DNA from: Advenella sp. S44
Lineage (GTDB): Bacteria; Pseudomonadota; Gammaproteobacteria; Burkholderiales; Burkholderiaceae_B
DNA: 64,000 bases
NCBI RefSeq assembly: GCF_002810445.1
Contig: NZ_NEXS01000003.1
Span: 62,001-126,000, forward strand
Reading direction: 5' to 3'
Shown: piece after piece, positions 35,425 to 44,345 of the stretch
Numbering within the stretch: the first letter of the stretch is position 1
Layout: every line of letters starts with the position of its first letter
Notes under the pieces: generated by a model
Databases searched by the model: none
Seen by the model: only the letters and a program-made list of their open reading frames with translations
What the model was told of the DNA's origin: nothing
Position numbers and translations under genes: made by a program

Positions 35425-36204
35425 ATGAAACGGAAATTAATAAACTGGAAAACAGTAACGATGCTGATTCTGCTGGCATTGCTGACTGTGATTTTCGTTT
35501 CTCTGGGCCGATGGCAATTGCATCGCGCCGATGAGCGCCGGGTGATTGCTCAGCGTATCGAAAGCGGACGAGCGCTGCCGCCGCTGACCATTGACAAACA
35601 TATCCGGTCTTCCGATATCGTCCAATGGCGTCCTGCCACTGTAGCGGGGCACTGGCTGGGCGCGTTCAGCGTACTGCTTAACCGAAACCAGAATGGTCGC
35701 CCCGGATACTGGCTGGCAACGCCCATGTTATTGCAGGAAGGCTCGCGCGAGGCTGTCATGGTTTTGCGCGGGTGGTTTCCACAGGTGCTAACACCTGATG
35801 CCATGCCCGAGTTCCCCTTGCCCGAAGGGCGCCAGACAGTAAGTGGCGACATTGCCCTGCGTGTTCCGCGCCTGTTTGAACTGTGGAATTTTGGCGCCAA
35901 GCCGGTCGCGCAGTTGCCACAACAGATTCCGCAAAGCAGCGGACCGCTGCCGCAAGTACAGAATCTGGATCTGGCCGAGTTTGCCAAGGTCAGCGGCCTG
36001 CATATGTTGCCGCTGGTGTTGATGCAGACTGGTCCCTCTGAGCAGGGGCTGGTTCGCGATTGGCCGCATCCTTCCATTGATGCGGATACGAATACGGGCT
36101 ATGCAATTCAGTGGTTCGCTTTTGCCGCCATTGCTGCACTGGCCTTATTGATCAGCCTGATCCGGCTGCGTCTGAAAAGTACAAAGGAAACGTCGTCGTC
36201 ATGA
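35425..36204 (+). CDS. SURF1-family oxidase assembly protein
   Basis: 259 residues. One helix at each end (about 12-30 and 230-250) with a periplasmic beta domain between, the SURF1 layout. FVSLGRWQLHRADERRVIAQ near the start and GYAIQWFAFAAIAALALLIS at the end match the family. SURF1 helps heme a insertion into subunit I. It overlaps the next start by 4 bp (ATGA), making a coupled assembly operon with the following gene, ctaA and ctaB. Confidence 0.9.
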   Translation: MKRKLINWKTVTMLILLALLTVIFVSLGRWQLHRADERRVIAQRIESGRALPPLTIDKHIRSSDIVQWRPATVAGHWLGAFSVLLNRNQNGRPGYWLATPMLLQEGSREAVMVLRGWFPQVLTPDAMPEFPLPEGRQTVSGDIALRVPRLFELWNFGAKPVAQLPQQIPQSSGPLPQVQNLDLAEFAKVSGLHMLPLVLMQTGPSEQGLVRDWPHPSIDADTNTGYAIQWFAFAAIAALALLISLIRLRLKSTKETSSS

Positions 36205-36863
36205 ATACCACCCGCCCGTCCGAATCCGGGATTGCCGTAAAGTCGGCCGTAAAGCGCTCCAATATGCCCTTGTATCTGATCATGCTGACATGTATCGTGC
36301 CTATGCTTGCGGCGGTCTTGCTTTATTATGTGCCTTCGCTGAGACCTGATGGTTCGACCAATTACGGCAATTTCGTGCAGCCGCAACGCCCCATGCCGTC
36401 AGCAGATACGCTGCGTCTGACCACGCTGGACGGCAAACCTTTTGATCTTCAGACACTGAAGGGCAAATGGCTGCTGCTGACCTCCGATGGCGGCGCCTGC
36501 CCCGATTCCTGCGCCCAGAAGCTGCATTTTACGCGTAACGGACACGCCAGCCAGGGCAAGAACGTCCAGCGCATTCAGCGAGTCTGGTTCGTCACGGATG
36601 ACCAGCCTGTGCCCGATAAAGTATTGCAAGCCTATAAAGGCACGATCATGTTGCGGGCTGATCCCAAGGCGCTGAGTCAATTTCTGCTGGACGAAGCCGA
36701 CAGGACCGGCGATGAAGTTGCAGTGGAAAAGAAAATGGACTCTTATTTGTGGATTATCGATCCCAATGGCAACCTGATTATGCATTACCCTGGCAATCAA
36801 ACAGATCCCATACGTTTTCGCGGTGACCTGGCCAAACTGCTGCACGCTTCGACCATTGGCTGA
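36201..36863 (+). CDS. Membrane-anchored SCO/thioredoxin-fold-like protein of the oxidase assembly operon
   Basis: 220 residues: one N-terminal helix (LYLIMLTCIVPMLAAVLLYY) then a periplasmic domain with a thioredoxin-like pattern: LTTLDGKPFDLQTLKGKWLL, then SDGGACPDSCAQKLHFTRNG. The CPDSC spacing equals the copper-binding C-x3-C of SCO proteins, and WIIDPNGNLIMHYP resembles their last strand; a SCO-type histidine is not obvious. It overlaps SURF1 and ctaA genes at both ends. In related genomes it is annotated only as hypothetical or as an oxidase-linked protein. A copper or thiol role is inference. Confidence 0.75.
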   Translation: MNTTRPSESGIAVKSAVKRSNMPLYLIMLTCIVPMLAAVLLYYVPSLRPDGSTNYGNFVQPQRPMPSADTLRLTTLDGKPFDLQTLKGKWLLLTSDGGACPDSCAQKLHFTRNGHASQGKNVQRIQRVWFVTDDQPVPDKVLQAYKGTIMLRADPKALSQFLLDEADRTGDEVAVEKKMDSYLWIIDPNGNLIMHYPGNQTDPIRFRGDLAKLLHASTIG

Positions 36864-37894
36864 TGCTTATGAATTCGGCAATTGAGCGCATACGCACCCG
36901 CTACCGCAGGCTGGTATTTCTGACCTGGTTTTTTACGCTGGATCTGATTATGTTCGGCGCCTTTGTGCGCCTGACTGATTCCGGGCTGGGCTGCCCCGAT
37001 TGGCCCGGCTGCTACGGTAAGGCCAGCCCTTTGGGCGCCTCCGAACATATCGCCACTGCGCTGGAGCAGCAACCTTTTGGCCCGGTTTCCATGTCCAAGG
37101 CATGGATTGAAATGATTCACCGGTACTGGGGCACCTTGCTGGGCATGATGATTATCGGCATCGTGTACATGGCTTGGCGCTATCGGCGCGAGCTTGGCCG
37201 GTCACCGGCGCTGGCCACGGTGACGTTGATCGCTGTCTGCGTACAGGGCGCTTTTGGCGCCTGGACGGTCACGCACAAACTGATGCCATTGGTGGTGACC
37301 ACGCACTTGGTGCTGGGCATGCTGCTGCTGGCCATGATGACATGGCTGGCTGCACGCGAAAAGCCCCATGTGGGTATTGCCGCCCGTGCGCGCAACTGGC
37401 GACCGTGGATGGCTGTGGGGTTTGTGATTCTGATCGTGCAGTTGTTTCTCGGTGGCTGGGTCAGCACCAACTATGCGGCGCTGGCATGCATGGATTTCCC
37501 GACGTGTCACGGCGCCTGGGTGCCTGAGATGGATTATGCTGGCGGTTATTCCCTTGTGCGGGCGCTGGGCGAGTTGCCGACCGGTGAAATTATTTCCCAG
37601 GAAGCGCTGACCGCGATACACTGGACCCATCGCAATTTTGCTGTTTTAGTTTTTGTTTTCCTGTTCGCGCTGGCCTGTGTCGCGCGGCGGGAACCCGGTC
37701 TTAAAGGGCCTGCCGATCTGCTGATCGCGTTGCTTATTGTTCAGGTACTGACCGGACTGACAACCATTTTCTTTCAATGGCCGCTGCTTATCGCGGTGCT
37801 GCACACAGGCGGCGCTGCCGGGCTGACCATCGCCTGCGTCACGCTGCTGGTGCGTATGTCCCGCGGCGGCAAAGGTTCATTTCTGCCACTATGA
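36863..37894 (+). CDS. ctaA: Heme A synthase (COX15/CtaA)
   Basis: 343 residues, about eight helices. [20 protein letters not shown] carries the loop Cys pair near 41-46; histidines in [33 protein letters not shown] and [10 protein letters not shown] are the heme ligands in the two four-helix bundles. It oxidises the C8 methyl of heme O to give heme A. Start overlaps the preceding stop (TGATG); an ATG two codons later is an alternative. Followed by ctaB with ATGA overlap. Confidence 0.95.
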   Translation: MLMNSAIERIRTRYRRLVFLTWFFTLDLIMFGAFVRLTDSGLGCPDWPGCYGKASPLGASEHIATALEQQPFGPVSMSKAWIEMIHRYWGTLLGMMIIGIVYMAWRYRRELGRSPALATVTLIAVCVQGAFGAWTVTHKLMPLVVTTHLVLGMLLLAMMTWLAAREKPHVGIAARARNWRPWMAVGFVILIVQLFLGGWVSTNYAALACMDFPTCHGAWVPEMDYAGGYSLVRALGELPTGEIISQEALTAIHWTHRNFAVLVFVFLFALACVARREPGLKGPADLLIALLIVQVLTGLTTIFFQWPLLIAVLHTGGAAGLTIACVTLLVRMSRGGKGSFLPL

Positions 37895-38793
37895 CAACTG
37901 CTATTCATTCTGATGCCGGACTGTTGCGACAGTATCTGGTCCTGACCAAGCCGCGCGTGACCCAGCTAGCCGTGTTTTGCGCAGTTATCGGCATGTTCCT
38001 GGCTTCGCCGGGGCTGCCGCCGGTGCAGACACTGATTGCTGCGACAGTCGGTATCTGGCTGCTTGCGGCCGCTGCATTTGCCATCAATTGCCTGATTGAG
38101 TTTGAGATTGATGCGCGCATGTTGCGAACTGCACGCCGGCCCACGGCCAAGGGCACGATCACATCTTTGCAGGTCATCGTCCTGTCGGGCATCGTAGGCG
38201 GAGCCGGCATGCTGGTGTTGTATCATCTGGTGAACCCGCTGACCATGTGGCTGACCTTTGCCACCTTCATCGGTTATGCGCTGATCTACACCATTATTCT
38301 CAAGCCCCGCACCTCGCAAAATATCGTGATTGGTGGCTTGTCCGGCGCGATGCCGCCTGCACTGGGCTGGGCGGCGGTTGCCAATGCGGTGCCGGCTGAA
38401 GCGTGGCTGCTGGTGCTGATTATTTTTGTCTGGACCCCGCCGCACTTCTGGGCGCTGGCGCTGTACCGCGAACATGATTATCGCAATGCCGGTCTGCCCA
38501 TGCTGCCGGTCACGCACGGCAAGGACTTCACGCGCCTGCATATTCTGCTGTATACCTTGATGCTGCTGGTCATCACCATATTGCCATTTGTGATTCGCAT
38601 GAGCGGTTATATGTACCTGATCAGCGCACTTGTGCTGGGCGCCATTTTCATCGGCTATGCGTACAAGCTCTACAAGGCGTACAGTGATGAGCTGGCGCGC
38701 AGGACCTTCCGCTATTCGATCCTTTATCTGTCGCTGTTGTTTCTGGCGTTGCTGGTCGATCACTGGATTTTGATGTCCGGCCTGGCTGGCTAA
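37891..38793 (+). CDS. ctaB: Protoheme IX farnesyltransferase (heme O synthase)
   Basis: 300 residues from the ATG at 37891, overlapping the ctaA stop. UbiA-family prenyltransferase with nine helices. Seen: [20 protein letters not shown], the first Asp-rich-type motif [20 protein letters not shown] (N-x3-D-x3-x4-R-P), and [14 protein letters not shown]-type second loop after [16 protein letters not shown]. It adds a farnesyl group to heme b, giving heme O for CtaA. A longer open frame upstream lies within ctaA and is discarded. Confidence 0.96.
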   Translation: MTTAIHSDAGLLRQYLVLTKPRVTQLAVFCAVIGMFLASPGLPPVQTLIAATVGIWLLAAAAFAINCLIEFEIDARMLRTARRPTAKGTITSLQVIVLSGIVGGAGMLVLYHLVNPLTMWLTFATFIGYALIYTIILKPRTSQNIVIGGLSGAMPPALGWAAVANAVPAEAWLLVLIIFVWTPPHFWALALYREHDYRNAGLPMLPVTHGKDFTRLHILLYTLMLLVITILPFVIRMSGYMYLISALVLGAIFIGYAYKLYKAYSDELARRTFRYSILYLSLLFLALLVDHWILMSGLAG

Positions 38794-38945
38794 CCAATTT
38801 GCTTCCTGTCGTCATGTCCTGTCGGCAAGCCGGAGGGTGACGACAAGTGTGATTTTCCCTTTACTGCGCCGGCCAACGTTCCCGGCGGTAGCTTATGTAT
38901 GTGAAGTTCCGTGTGCACGGTTTTTGTTGTTTCCTGGAGTGAATA

Positions 38946-39605
38946 ATGAAGCGGTTTCTGCCCCTGCGATTTGCGACCCGAACGGTCCTGGCAATGGCGA
39001 TGGCTGTCATGCTGGCAGCGTGTGACAATGGTGCGCCAGACAATGTCGGCACAACATCTGCCAATGCATCCACCGCGAACGCGCCGGCGTCTTCAGCTGC
39101 TTTCACCGGCACCGATATCACAGGAACCGGGTTCGGCAAGGATATTGACCTGGTGGATCACGATGGCACGGCAATTGAGTTGCAGCAGGCCTACCACGGC
39201 AAGGTCATGGTGATTTTCTTCGGGTTTACACAATGTCCTGACGTTTGTCCCACTACCATGGCCGAGCTGGCGCAGGTAAAGGAAAAACTCACGCCCGAGC
39301 AGCGCGACCGGGTGCAGGTCATCATGATCAGTGTCGATCCTGAACGTGATACTCCCGCCGTCCTGAAGCAGTATGTGAGCGCCTTTGATCCGTCATTTGT
39401 GGGTCTCACAGGATCGGCTGAACAAATTGCCAAGGTTGCCGCTTCTTTCAAGGCCTACTACAAAAAAGTCGAGAGCGACCAGAGCTACACGATGGATCAC
39501 AGTTCCGGCTTGTATGTGCTGGATACGGAAGGCGAGTCCCGCTTGCTGATCAAGCCCAATACGCCACCGGAAGCGATCGCGGCCGATATCCAGAACTTAT
39601 TGTAG
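38946..39605 (+). CDS. SCO1/SenC-family copper chaperone, lipoprotein
   Basis: 219 residues. Signal with lipobox LAAC near residue 26, so the protein is a lipid-anchored periplasmic protein; then a Ser/Ala/Thr-rich linker and the SCO domain: VMVIFFGFTQCPDVCPTTMA (copper-binding C-x3-C), MISVDPERDTP and the third ligand His in YTMDHSSGLYVLD. It delivers copper to the CuA site of subunit II. It lies 150 bp after ctaB and closes the cytochrome oxidase block, convergent with the antiporter gene. Confidence 0.93.
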   Translation: MKRFLPLRFATRTVLAMAMAVMLAACDNGAPDNVGTTSANASTANAPASSAAFTGTDITGTGFGKDIDLVDHDGTAIELQQAYHGKVMVIFFGFTQCPDVCPTTMAELAQVKEKLTPEQRDRVQVIMISVDPERDTPAVLKQYVSAFDPSFVGLTGSAEQIAKVAASFKAYYKKVESDQSYTMDHSSGLYVLDTEGESRLLIKPNTPPEAIAADIQNLL

Positions 39606-39786
39606 CGTAGCGGTGACTTCGCCTTTATGCGTTGCGTCATCGGCCCTGTGTTGCGGTTCCCTCATCTCGCAATCCCCCTACTGTGGTGCAGGACGGGTCC
39701 CCCGTTTTCCCGGCCCGCCAACCCGCCACAGTGCGTGAGGCGTCCGTTTGGGCGTTGCCAGGGCGTCCAGGTGCTGTTCCCGGCGA

Positions 39787-42561
39787 TCAGTGCTTGAGAT
39801 GCTCGTTTTCCGGCGTGCCGGTGCCTGAGGTGTCTGTCTCCGGTTCGCCAGTATTTGAAGTGTCAGTTCCGGGCATGGCATCGCTTGCGGTGTCGGTTCC
39901 CGGCATATTGGTGGCTGAAGTGCCCGTCCCTGCGGTGCGAAGATCTGGCTGCACCGTTCCTGACACAGGCATCGACTCCTCGCGTTGCGCTTCTGACCGG
40001 GCAGATATGCCGCCGGGTGCGGCGGCTGTTTCTGATTCGTTCTTATGATCGGTTTTGCTTGCGGTTTTTTCCGCGTATTGTTCCCATACTTCCAGCGCCC
40101 GCAAGCGCTGTTTGACCACCAGGTCGATTTTCTCTTTGATATCGGGAAATTTTTTCATCAGCGCATGAAAATCCCTGGCTTGCAGAAACAGCAGTTTTGA
40201 GTAACCCATGGAGCGCACGCTTTGCGTGAGGGTCTTGTCGGTCAGCATGCTCAGTTCTCCGAGCATTTGCCCCGAGCCCAGCTCTACGCGAGACGAATCG
40301 GGCAGGGTGATCGTCACGGCGCCCGACGCCACAAAAAACATGACTTTATGCCCATGTCTGTCGGTCTGCGGCACGGTTTGGTTGGGCAACATCAGGCGTG
40401 GCCTGAGCAGCTTGCTCAGAGGGGTCAGCGCGGTGTCGTCCATTTCTTCGAATAAGGGCACGCGCTTGACCAGTTCCTTGGCGCTAAGCGATACATCCAG
40501 GCTGGGATGGCGAAACAGGGGCTCCCAGCGCATATTGACCTGGGAGATCAGATTGTTATACACCTCTTTGGTAACCAGCGACTGTTCCAGCATTTCGTTA
40601 TAGCGCGTCACTTCCAGCGAACGGGCAATACGCGCCAGGTAGTCTTCCTGTGTCCAATGCGCATAAACCGGATAGGTCAGGTTCAGGGCGCTGAGCGCGT
40701 TATCGATGGCGTGCAGCCGCGCGACCAGGATCCGTTCTGCCTTGCCGGCGATCTGCTGCCCCAGCAATGGCGTCAGGTCGTCCTTGCAGAAGCGGATCAA
40801 CTGGCTGACTACCGAGTGCTTGCTGATCAGTTTGATAATGCGCTGGGACAGTTCATGAGCCAGCCATGGGCTGAAATTGAAATTGGTCTGCAAGCGCAGT
40901 GCAATTTTGAAGGCGTTGGTATAACGAATATCGTGACGCAACGCTCGGGTGTAGGCCCTGGCGCCGCCAGCGCGCGCGGCATCGCCCAGGTTTTCTGCAT
41001 TGGATAAGAGTGTCTGTGCCGCCTGCCATGGGATCAGCTGCTTCTTGAGCGAATCAAAAAACAGCTCTTCTTCTCGGTTGGAGATAATGGCTAGCGCAAC
41101 CGACAACCGCTCGCCCTTGTTCAGGTGATCGGTTTCGTCCTTTTGAATATCGGCCATCCCCTTGGCGAACACCGCATCCACCTGCTTCTTGGCACTGGTT
41201 TCCACTTTCAGCAGGCCGGCCAGTTCATCGGTCTGTTCCTTGACGTCATCCAGGGCGATGACCAGTGCCTGATTGCGCAGTCCCTGTTCGACCGGACTCA
41301 GCTGATCCAATCCCAGTCTGGAGATGAGCGGCCGCAAGGTCAGACCGTTGATCAGCAATGTTGCCAGCACATAGCAGGTGGTCGCCGCTGCGACAAAATG
41401 GCGCACATCTGCGGCAATTGCGGTCTGTTCGGTGACTGCCAGCGCCAGTGCCAGCGAAATGGCGCCGCGCAAGCCTCCCCAGCACATGACGGCACGAAAA
41501 GGACGACTTACGTGGGTGGACATATTCAGCAGTGTCAGTAGCGGGATCACGCCGAACACCACGGCGGCACGTGCGGCCAGCGTGGTGATAAACAGGAGGA
41601 CGACCAGCAATGCTTCCTTCAGGCTCATATCCACGACCAATCGAGGAATAAGCATGGCAGCCAGAATGAAAATCAAGGAATTGGCCCAGAAGCCGAATTG
41701 CTCCCAGGCATGCCCAAGTTGCTCAAAGGTGGACGGCGACATTCTTGTGCGTCCGGCCGAACCCACGACCAGCCCCGCAACCACGGTGGCAACGACCCCG
41801 GAAACGTGGAAATAGTGTTCGGAAATGAAAAAGGTCAGATAGGCTGTGCAGATTGTCAGGCTGATTTCGGCGGTCGGCCAGCCGCGCATGTAATGAAAAA
41901 GCCGGCACGTGATATGACCGAATACGAAACCGATCAGGCCGCCAATCAGGAAGCTGTACAGGAAGTGGCCGGCAATGCTTTCAATACTGAGTTCCGCCTG
42001 ACGCGTTATGACAGATATAAAAACGGTGTACAGGGCAATGGCCGCCGCGTCATTGAGCAGGGATTCGCCTTCCACGAGCGTCGTCAGGCGTTTTGGGGCA
42101 CCCACCTCTCGGAAAATACCTACTACGGCCACCGGGTCGGTCGTGGCAACAATCGCTCCAAGCAGCAGACAGATCGCCAGGCTGTGGCCGGAGAACTCGG
42201 CCATGATCAGGCCCACGCTGACAGTGCAAACCAGCACGGCCACGATCGCCATGGTCAATATTGGACTGATGTCGACCATAATGCGGCGCACATTCATGGC
42301 CATGGAGGTTTCGAACAACAGGATCGGCAGGAAAACAATCAGAAATGTTTGCGAGGAGATGGAAAATCCGTGCAGGGCGTGCAGGAAGTCACCAATAAAA
42401 GGCAGGTGAACGCCATTGGCCTGGACTACCAGCCCCAACGCAGCGCCCAAAATCGCAAGTGTGACGGTATGAGGCAGACCCAGCCGACTTGCCAGAGATG
42501 GCATAAAGCAGGCAATTGTCAATAATCCGGCCAGTGCAAATACGAAGTATTGGATTTCCAT
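39787..42561 (-). CDS. CPA1 Na+/H+ antiporter with cytoplasmic helical and cyclic-nucleotide-binding domains
   Basis: 924 residues. Residues about 1-410 are a 12-helix NhaP/NHE-type antiporter: GAIVATTDPVAVVGIFREVG, LVEGESLLNDAAAIALY (conserved ND pair), CWGGLRGAISLALALAV. A helical region follows (about 410-700), then a cNMP-binding-like domain: MFFVASGAVTITLPDSSRVE, GSGQMLGELSMLTDKT, ending near 830. The last 90 residues are an acidic Thr/Gly/Pro-rich tail with repeated GTDT units. Similar large plant-SOS1-like antiporters occur in many proteobacteria. Regulation by a nucleotide is inferred from the domain only. Convergent with sco. Confidence 0.88.
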   Translation of the reverse strand: MEIQYFVFALAGLLTIACFMPSLASRLGLPHTVTLAILGAALGLVVQANGVHLPFIGDFLHALHGFSISSQTFLIVFLPILLFETSMAMNVRRIMVDISPILTMAIVAVLVCTVSVGLIMAEFSGHSLAICLLLGAIVATTDPVAVVGIFREVGAPKRLTTLVEGESLLNDAAAIALYTVFISVITRQAELSIESIAGHFLYSFLIGGLIGFVFGHITCRLFHYMRGWPTAEISLTICTAYLTFFISEHYFHVSGVVATVVAGLVVGSAGRTRMSPSTFEQLGHAWEQFGFWANSLIFILAAMLIPRLVVDMSLKEALLVVLLFITTLAARAAVVFGVIPLLTLLNMSTHVSRPFRAVMCWGGLRGAISLALALAVTEQTAIAADVRHFVAAATTCYVLATLLINGLTLRPLISRLGLDQLSPVEQGLRNQALVIALDDVKEQTDELAGLLKVETSAKKQVDAVFAKGMADIQKDETDHLNKGERLSVALAIISNREEELFFDSLKKQLIPWQAAQTLLSNAENLGDAARAGGARAYTRALRHDIRYTNAFKIALRLQTNFNFSPWLAHELSQRIIKLISKHSVVSQLIRFCKDDLTPLLGQQIAGKAERILVARLHAIDNALSALNLTYPVYAHWTQEDYLARIARSLEVTRYNEMLEQSLVTKEVYNNLISQVNMRWEPLFRHPSLDVSLSAKELVKRVPLFEEMDDTALTPLSKLLRPRLMLPNQTVPQTDRHGHKVMFFVASGAVTITLPDSSRVELGSGQMLGELSMLTDKTLTQSVRSMGYSKLLFLQARDFHALMKKFPDIKEKIDLVVKQRLRALEVWEQYAEKTASKTDHKNESETAAAPGGISARSEAQREESMPVSGTVQPDLRTAGTGTSATNMPGTDTASDAMPGTDTSNTGEPETDTSGTGTPENEHLKH

Positions 42562-42641
42562 AAGAGAACAATATTCTGATACTGCGGAAACCCACTATAC
42601 CCGGATAATTTTTTGTGCAGACAGATATTTTTGGTGCGGAC

Positions 42642-42758
42642 AAAAAAAAGGGGCTTCAAAAGAAGCGCCCTGAACATCCGTTTCAAAGGGGAGGGGAAAG
42701 AGGAGAAGCAGAAACGGACGGATCCGGCCAAGTGTCAAGGACACGGATGAGCGAATCA
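42642..42758 (-). ncRNA. Candidate trans-acting small RNA, about 117 nt, with CU-rich loop
   Basis: Read on the minus strand between rpoH and the antiporter gene. Three stems follow one another: GTGTC-CTT-GACAC (42744-42732); TCCGTTTC...GAAACGGA (42718-42677), a perfect 8-bp stem closing a 26-base pyrimidine loop with CUCCUC and CCCCUCCCC runs; and GGGCGCTTC-TTTT-GAAGCCCC followed by eight T (42670-42642), an intrinsic terminator. A sigma-E-like promoter sits at the right distance upstream. No protein frame fits. CU-rich loops can pair with Shine-Dalgarno sequences, as known for some stress sRNAs such as the CcsR family. Inferred from structure only. Confidence 0.6.
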
Positions 42759-42764
42759 TGGTGA

Positions 42765-42792
42765 TTAGTCAGGGCCGGCCCTGCGAAGTTCC
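42765..42792 (-). promoter_or_regulatory. Sigma-E-type promoter for the small RNA
   Basis: Minus strand: GGAACTT (42792-42786), 15-base spacer, GACTAA (42770-42765). The E. coli RpoE consensus is GGAACTT-N15-GTCTAA, so there is one mismatch. The spacer holds the 14-bp palindrome CAGGGCCGGCCCTG (42770-42783), which could be an operator. Transcription would start near 42758. Confidence 0.55.
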
Positions 42793-42855
42793 GAAAGTTC
42801 TATCCGGAATATTTCAGCCGGTTACGCTTAGAGCATGGGCTTCGGACTAAGGTGG

Positions 42856-42894
42856 GGAGTGCGGAGTGCGGAGTGAGGAGTGAGGAGTGAGGAG
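42856..42894. repeat. 7-bp tandem repeat (GGAGTGM)
   Basis: Five full units and a partial one: GGAGTGC twice, GGAGTGA three times, then GGAGCGT. A non-multiple-of-promoter-spacing simple repeat upstream of the small RNA promoter and downstream of rpoH; likely variable in copy number. Confidence 0.85.
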
Positions 42895-42971
42895 CGTGCT
42901 CGAGCCGGGTCGCACGAATCATTGCGAGCACGATAACGCAGCACCCCGCGAGCGTCGGCGCCATAGAAAAA

Positions 42972-42990
42972 GGGCATCACAAGGACGCCC
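42972..42990 (-). terminator. rpoH terminator
   Basis: Minus strand GGGCGTC-CTTGT-GATGCCC (one G-U pair) followed by TTTTTC, about 22 bp after the rpoH stop. Confidence 0.75.
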
Positions 42991-43012
42991 TTTTGTGGCT
43001 GAAGCAATTGCG

Positions 43013-43891
43013 TTATGCGGCGAATGCGCCACGCATTTTCTTGAGCGCAGCCGATTCGATCTGGCGGATACGCTCTGCCGAGACACCAAACTCGTCGGCC
43101 AGTTCATGCAGCGTAGAGCCGCCACCTTCGTCCTGAAGCCAACGCGCCTCGATGATACGACGGGAGCGGGGATCCAGGACCGCCAGCGCGTTGGATACGC
43201 CGGCGCCTTGCATATCGTCATGGGCGCGGCGATCCAGCACCATGCCGGGCTCCTGCTCTCCATCATCGGAAAGGTAGGAGATGGGCGCGAAGTCATCGCT
43301 ATCGTCGTCCTGGGACTCCAGCGACATGTCGCGCCCGGTCAGGCGAACTTCCATTTCGCTGACGTCTTCGGGACGCACATTAAGTTTGGAGGCAATGCCT
43401 TCAATGTGCTCGGGCGTAAGCGTCTGACCATCGGCACGCATGCTGCGCAAGTTGAAGAACAGTTTGCGCTGCGCCTTGGTCGTCGCGATTTTTACCAGCC
43501 GCCAGTTGCGGATGATGTATTCATGAATTTCGGCTTTGATCCAGTGCACGGCAAAGGAGACGAGCCGCACACCGCGGGTCACGTCGAAACGTTTGACCGC
43601 TTTCATGAGGCCGATATTGCCTTCCTGGATAAGATCAGCGTGAGGCAACCCATAACCCAGGTACTGGCGGGAAATGGAGACAACTAGCCGCAAATGAGAC
43701 ATGATCAGTTCGCGCGCGGCGTTCAGATCGCCTTTTTCCTGAAGCGTTTCTCCCAATTCCCTTTCGCGCTCTGGCGTAAGCATGGGAATGCGGTTCACTG
43801 CACTGATATAAGATTCGATCGTGCCTAGCGCCCCGGGATTGGAAATCGCTGAGGCAATCGAGTTTTGCAGCGTAAGCGCTTGATTTGACAT
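43013..43891 (-). CDS. rpoH: RNA polymerase heat-shock sigma factor (sigma-32)
   Basis: 292 residues from the ATG at 43891 (MSNQALTLQNS), with AGGAGA 11 bases upstream; an earlier in-frame start at 43924 would lie beyond this ribosome site. Region 2: HLRLVVSISRQYLGYGLPHA, DLIQEGNIGLMKAVKRFDVT, RGVRLVSFAVHWIKAEIHEY. The RpoH box is present: QRKLFFNLRSMRADGQ near residue 135, which separates it from RpoD. Region 4 HTH: STLHELADEFGVSAERIRQI. It directs transcription of chaperone and protease genes. A perfect CIRCE element 46 bp upstream suggests HrcA control. Confidence 0.96.
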   Translation of the reverse strand: MSNQALTLQNSIASAISNPGALGTIESYISAVNRIPMLTPERERELGETLQEKGDLNAARELIMSHLRLVVSISRQYLGYGLPHADLIQEGNIGLMKAVKRFDVTRGVRLVSFAVHWIKAEIHEYIIRNWRLVKIATTKAQRKLFFNLRSMRADGQTLTPEHIEGIASKLNVRPEDVSEMEVRLTGRDMSLESQDDDSDDFAPISYLSDDGEQEPGMVLDRRAHDDMQGAGVSNALAVLDPRSRRIIEARWLQDEGGGSTLHELADEFGVSAERIRQIESAALKKMRGAFAA

Positions 43892-43936
43892 GATTTTGTA
43901 TATCTCCTGACAAGGAATATTCAAAGTACTTATATA

Positions 43937-43963
43937 TTAGCACTCTCTGTCACCGAGTGCTAA
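43937..43963. promoter_or_regulatory. CIRCE element (HrcA operator) upstream of rpoH
   Basis: TTAGCACTC, nine-base spacer, GAGTGCTAA: both arms match the CIRCE consensus without a mismatch, and the spacer length is exact. It lies 46 bp upstream of the rpoH ATG. HrcA bound here would repress rpoH transcription until heat-induced misfolding removes it. Confidence 0.95.
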
Positions 43964-44345
43964 TATTGACTGCGCATAAGCTAAAAAGTTCCGTTTCGAA
44001 CGGTTATGCAGCCGCACCGGCTACACCGGGATAAAACAGCCAGCATTCGGTTGCTCACATGCAACGCAGAGCTATCGGGTTCCGCGATTGCCGGCAACGC
44101 GACTGCTGTGAGCCAGTGCCAGCAAGCAACTGGCCGTCATAAAACCACAAATGACCGCGTTGCGTTCATCCAGGCTAACGCTCTTTATTATAAGACCGCC
44201 GCTATGCCTGGGTAGTTCCTTCAGTTGTCTTGTTCAGATTATGACAGCGGCGTGCGTAATGGAGCACATGGGACATCATGGCTGCCGGTATTAATAGATA
44301 TCAGCGGCCCGGGAACCCGCTGGTCCCCGGTGTGCCTCTTGCTTG
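43964..44345. other. 382-bp gap between rpoH and fghA
   Basis: Contains the upstream part of the rpoH promoter region. No gene, RNA or clear repeat was seen in the remainder. Confidence 0.5.

Noticed and set aside
42770-42783. CAGGGCCGGCCCTG palindrome as a terminator
   Set aside because: No U-tract follows on either strand; better read as a possible operator within the small RNA promoter spacer.
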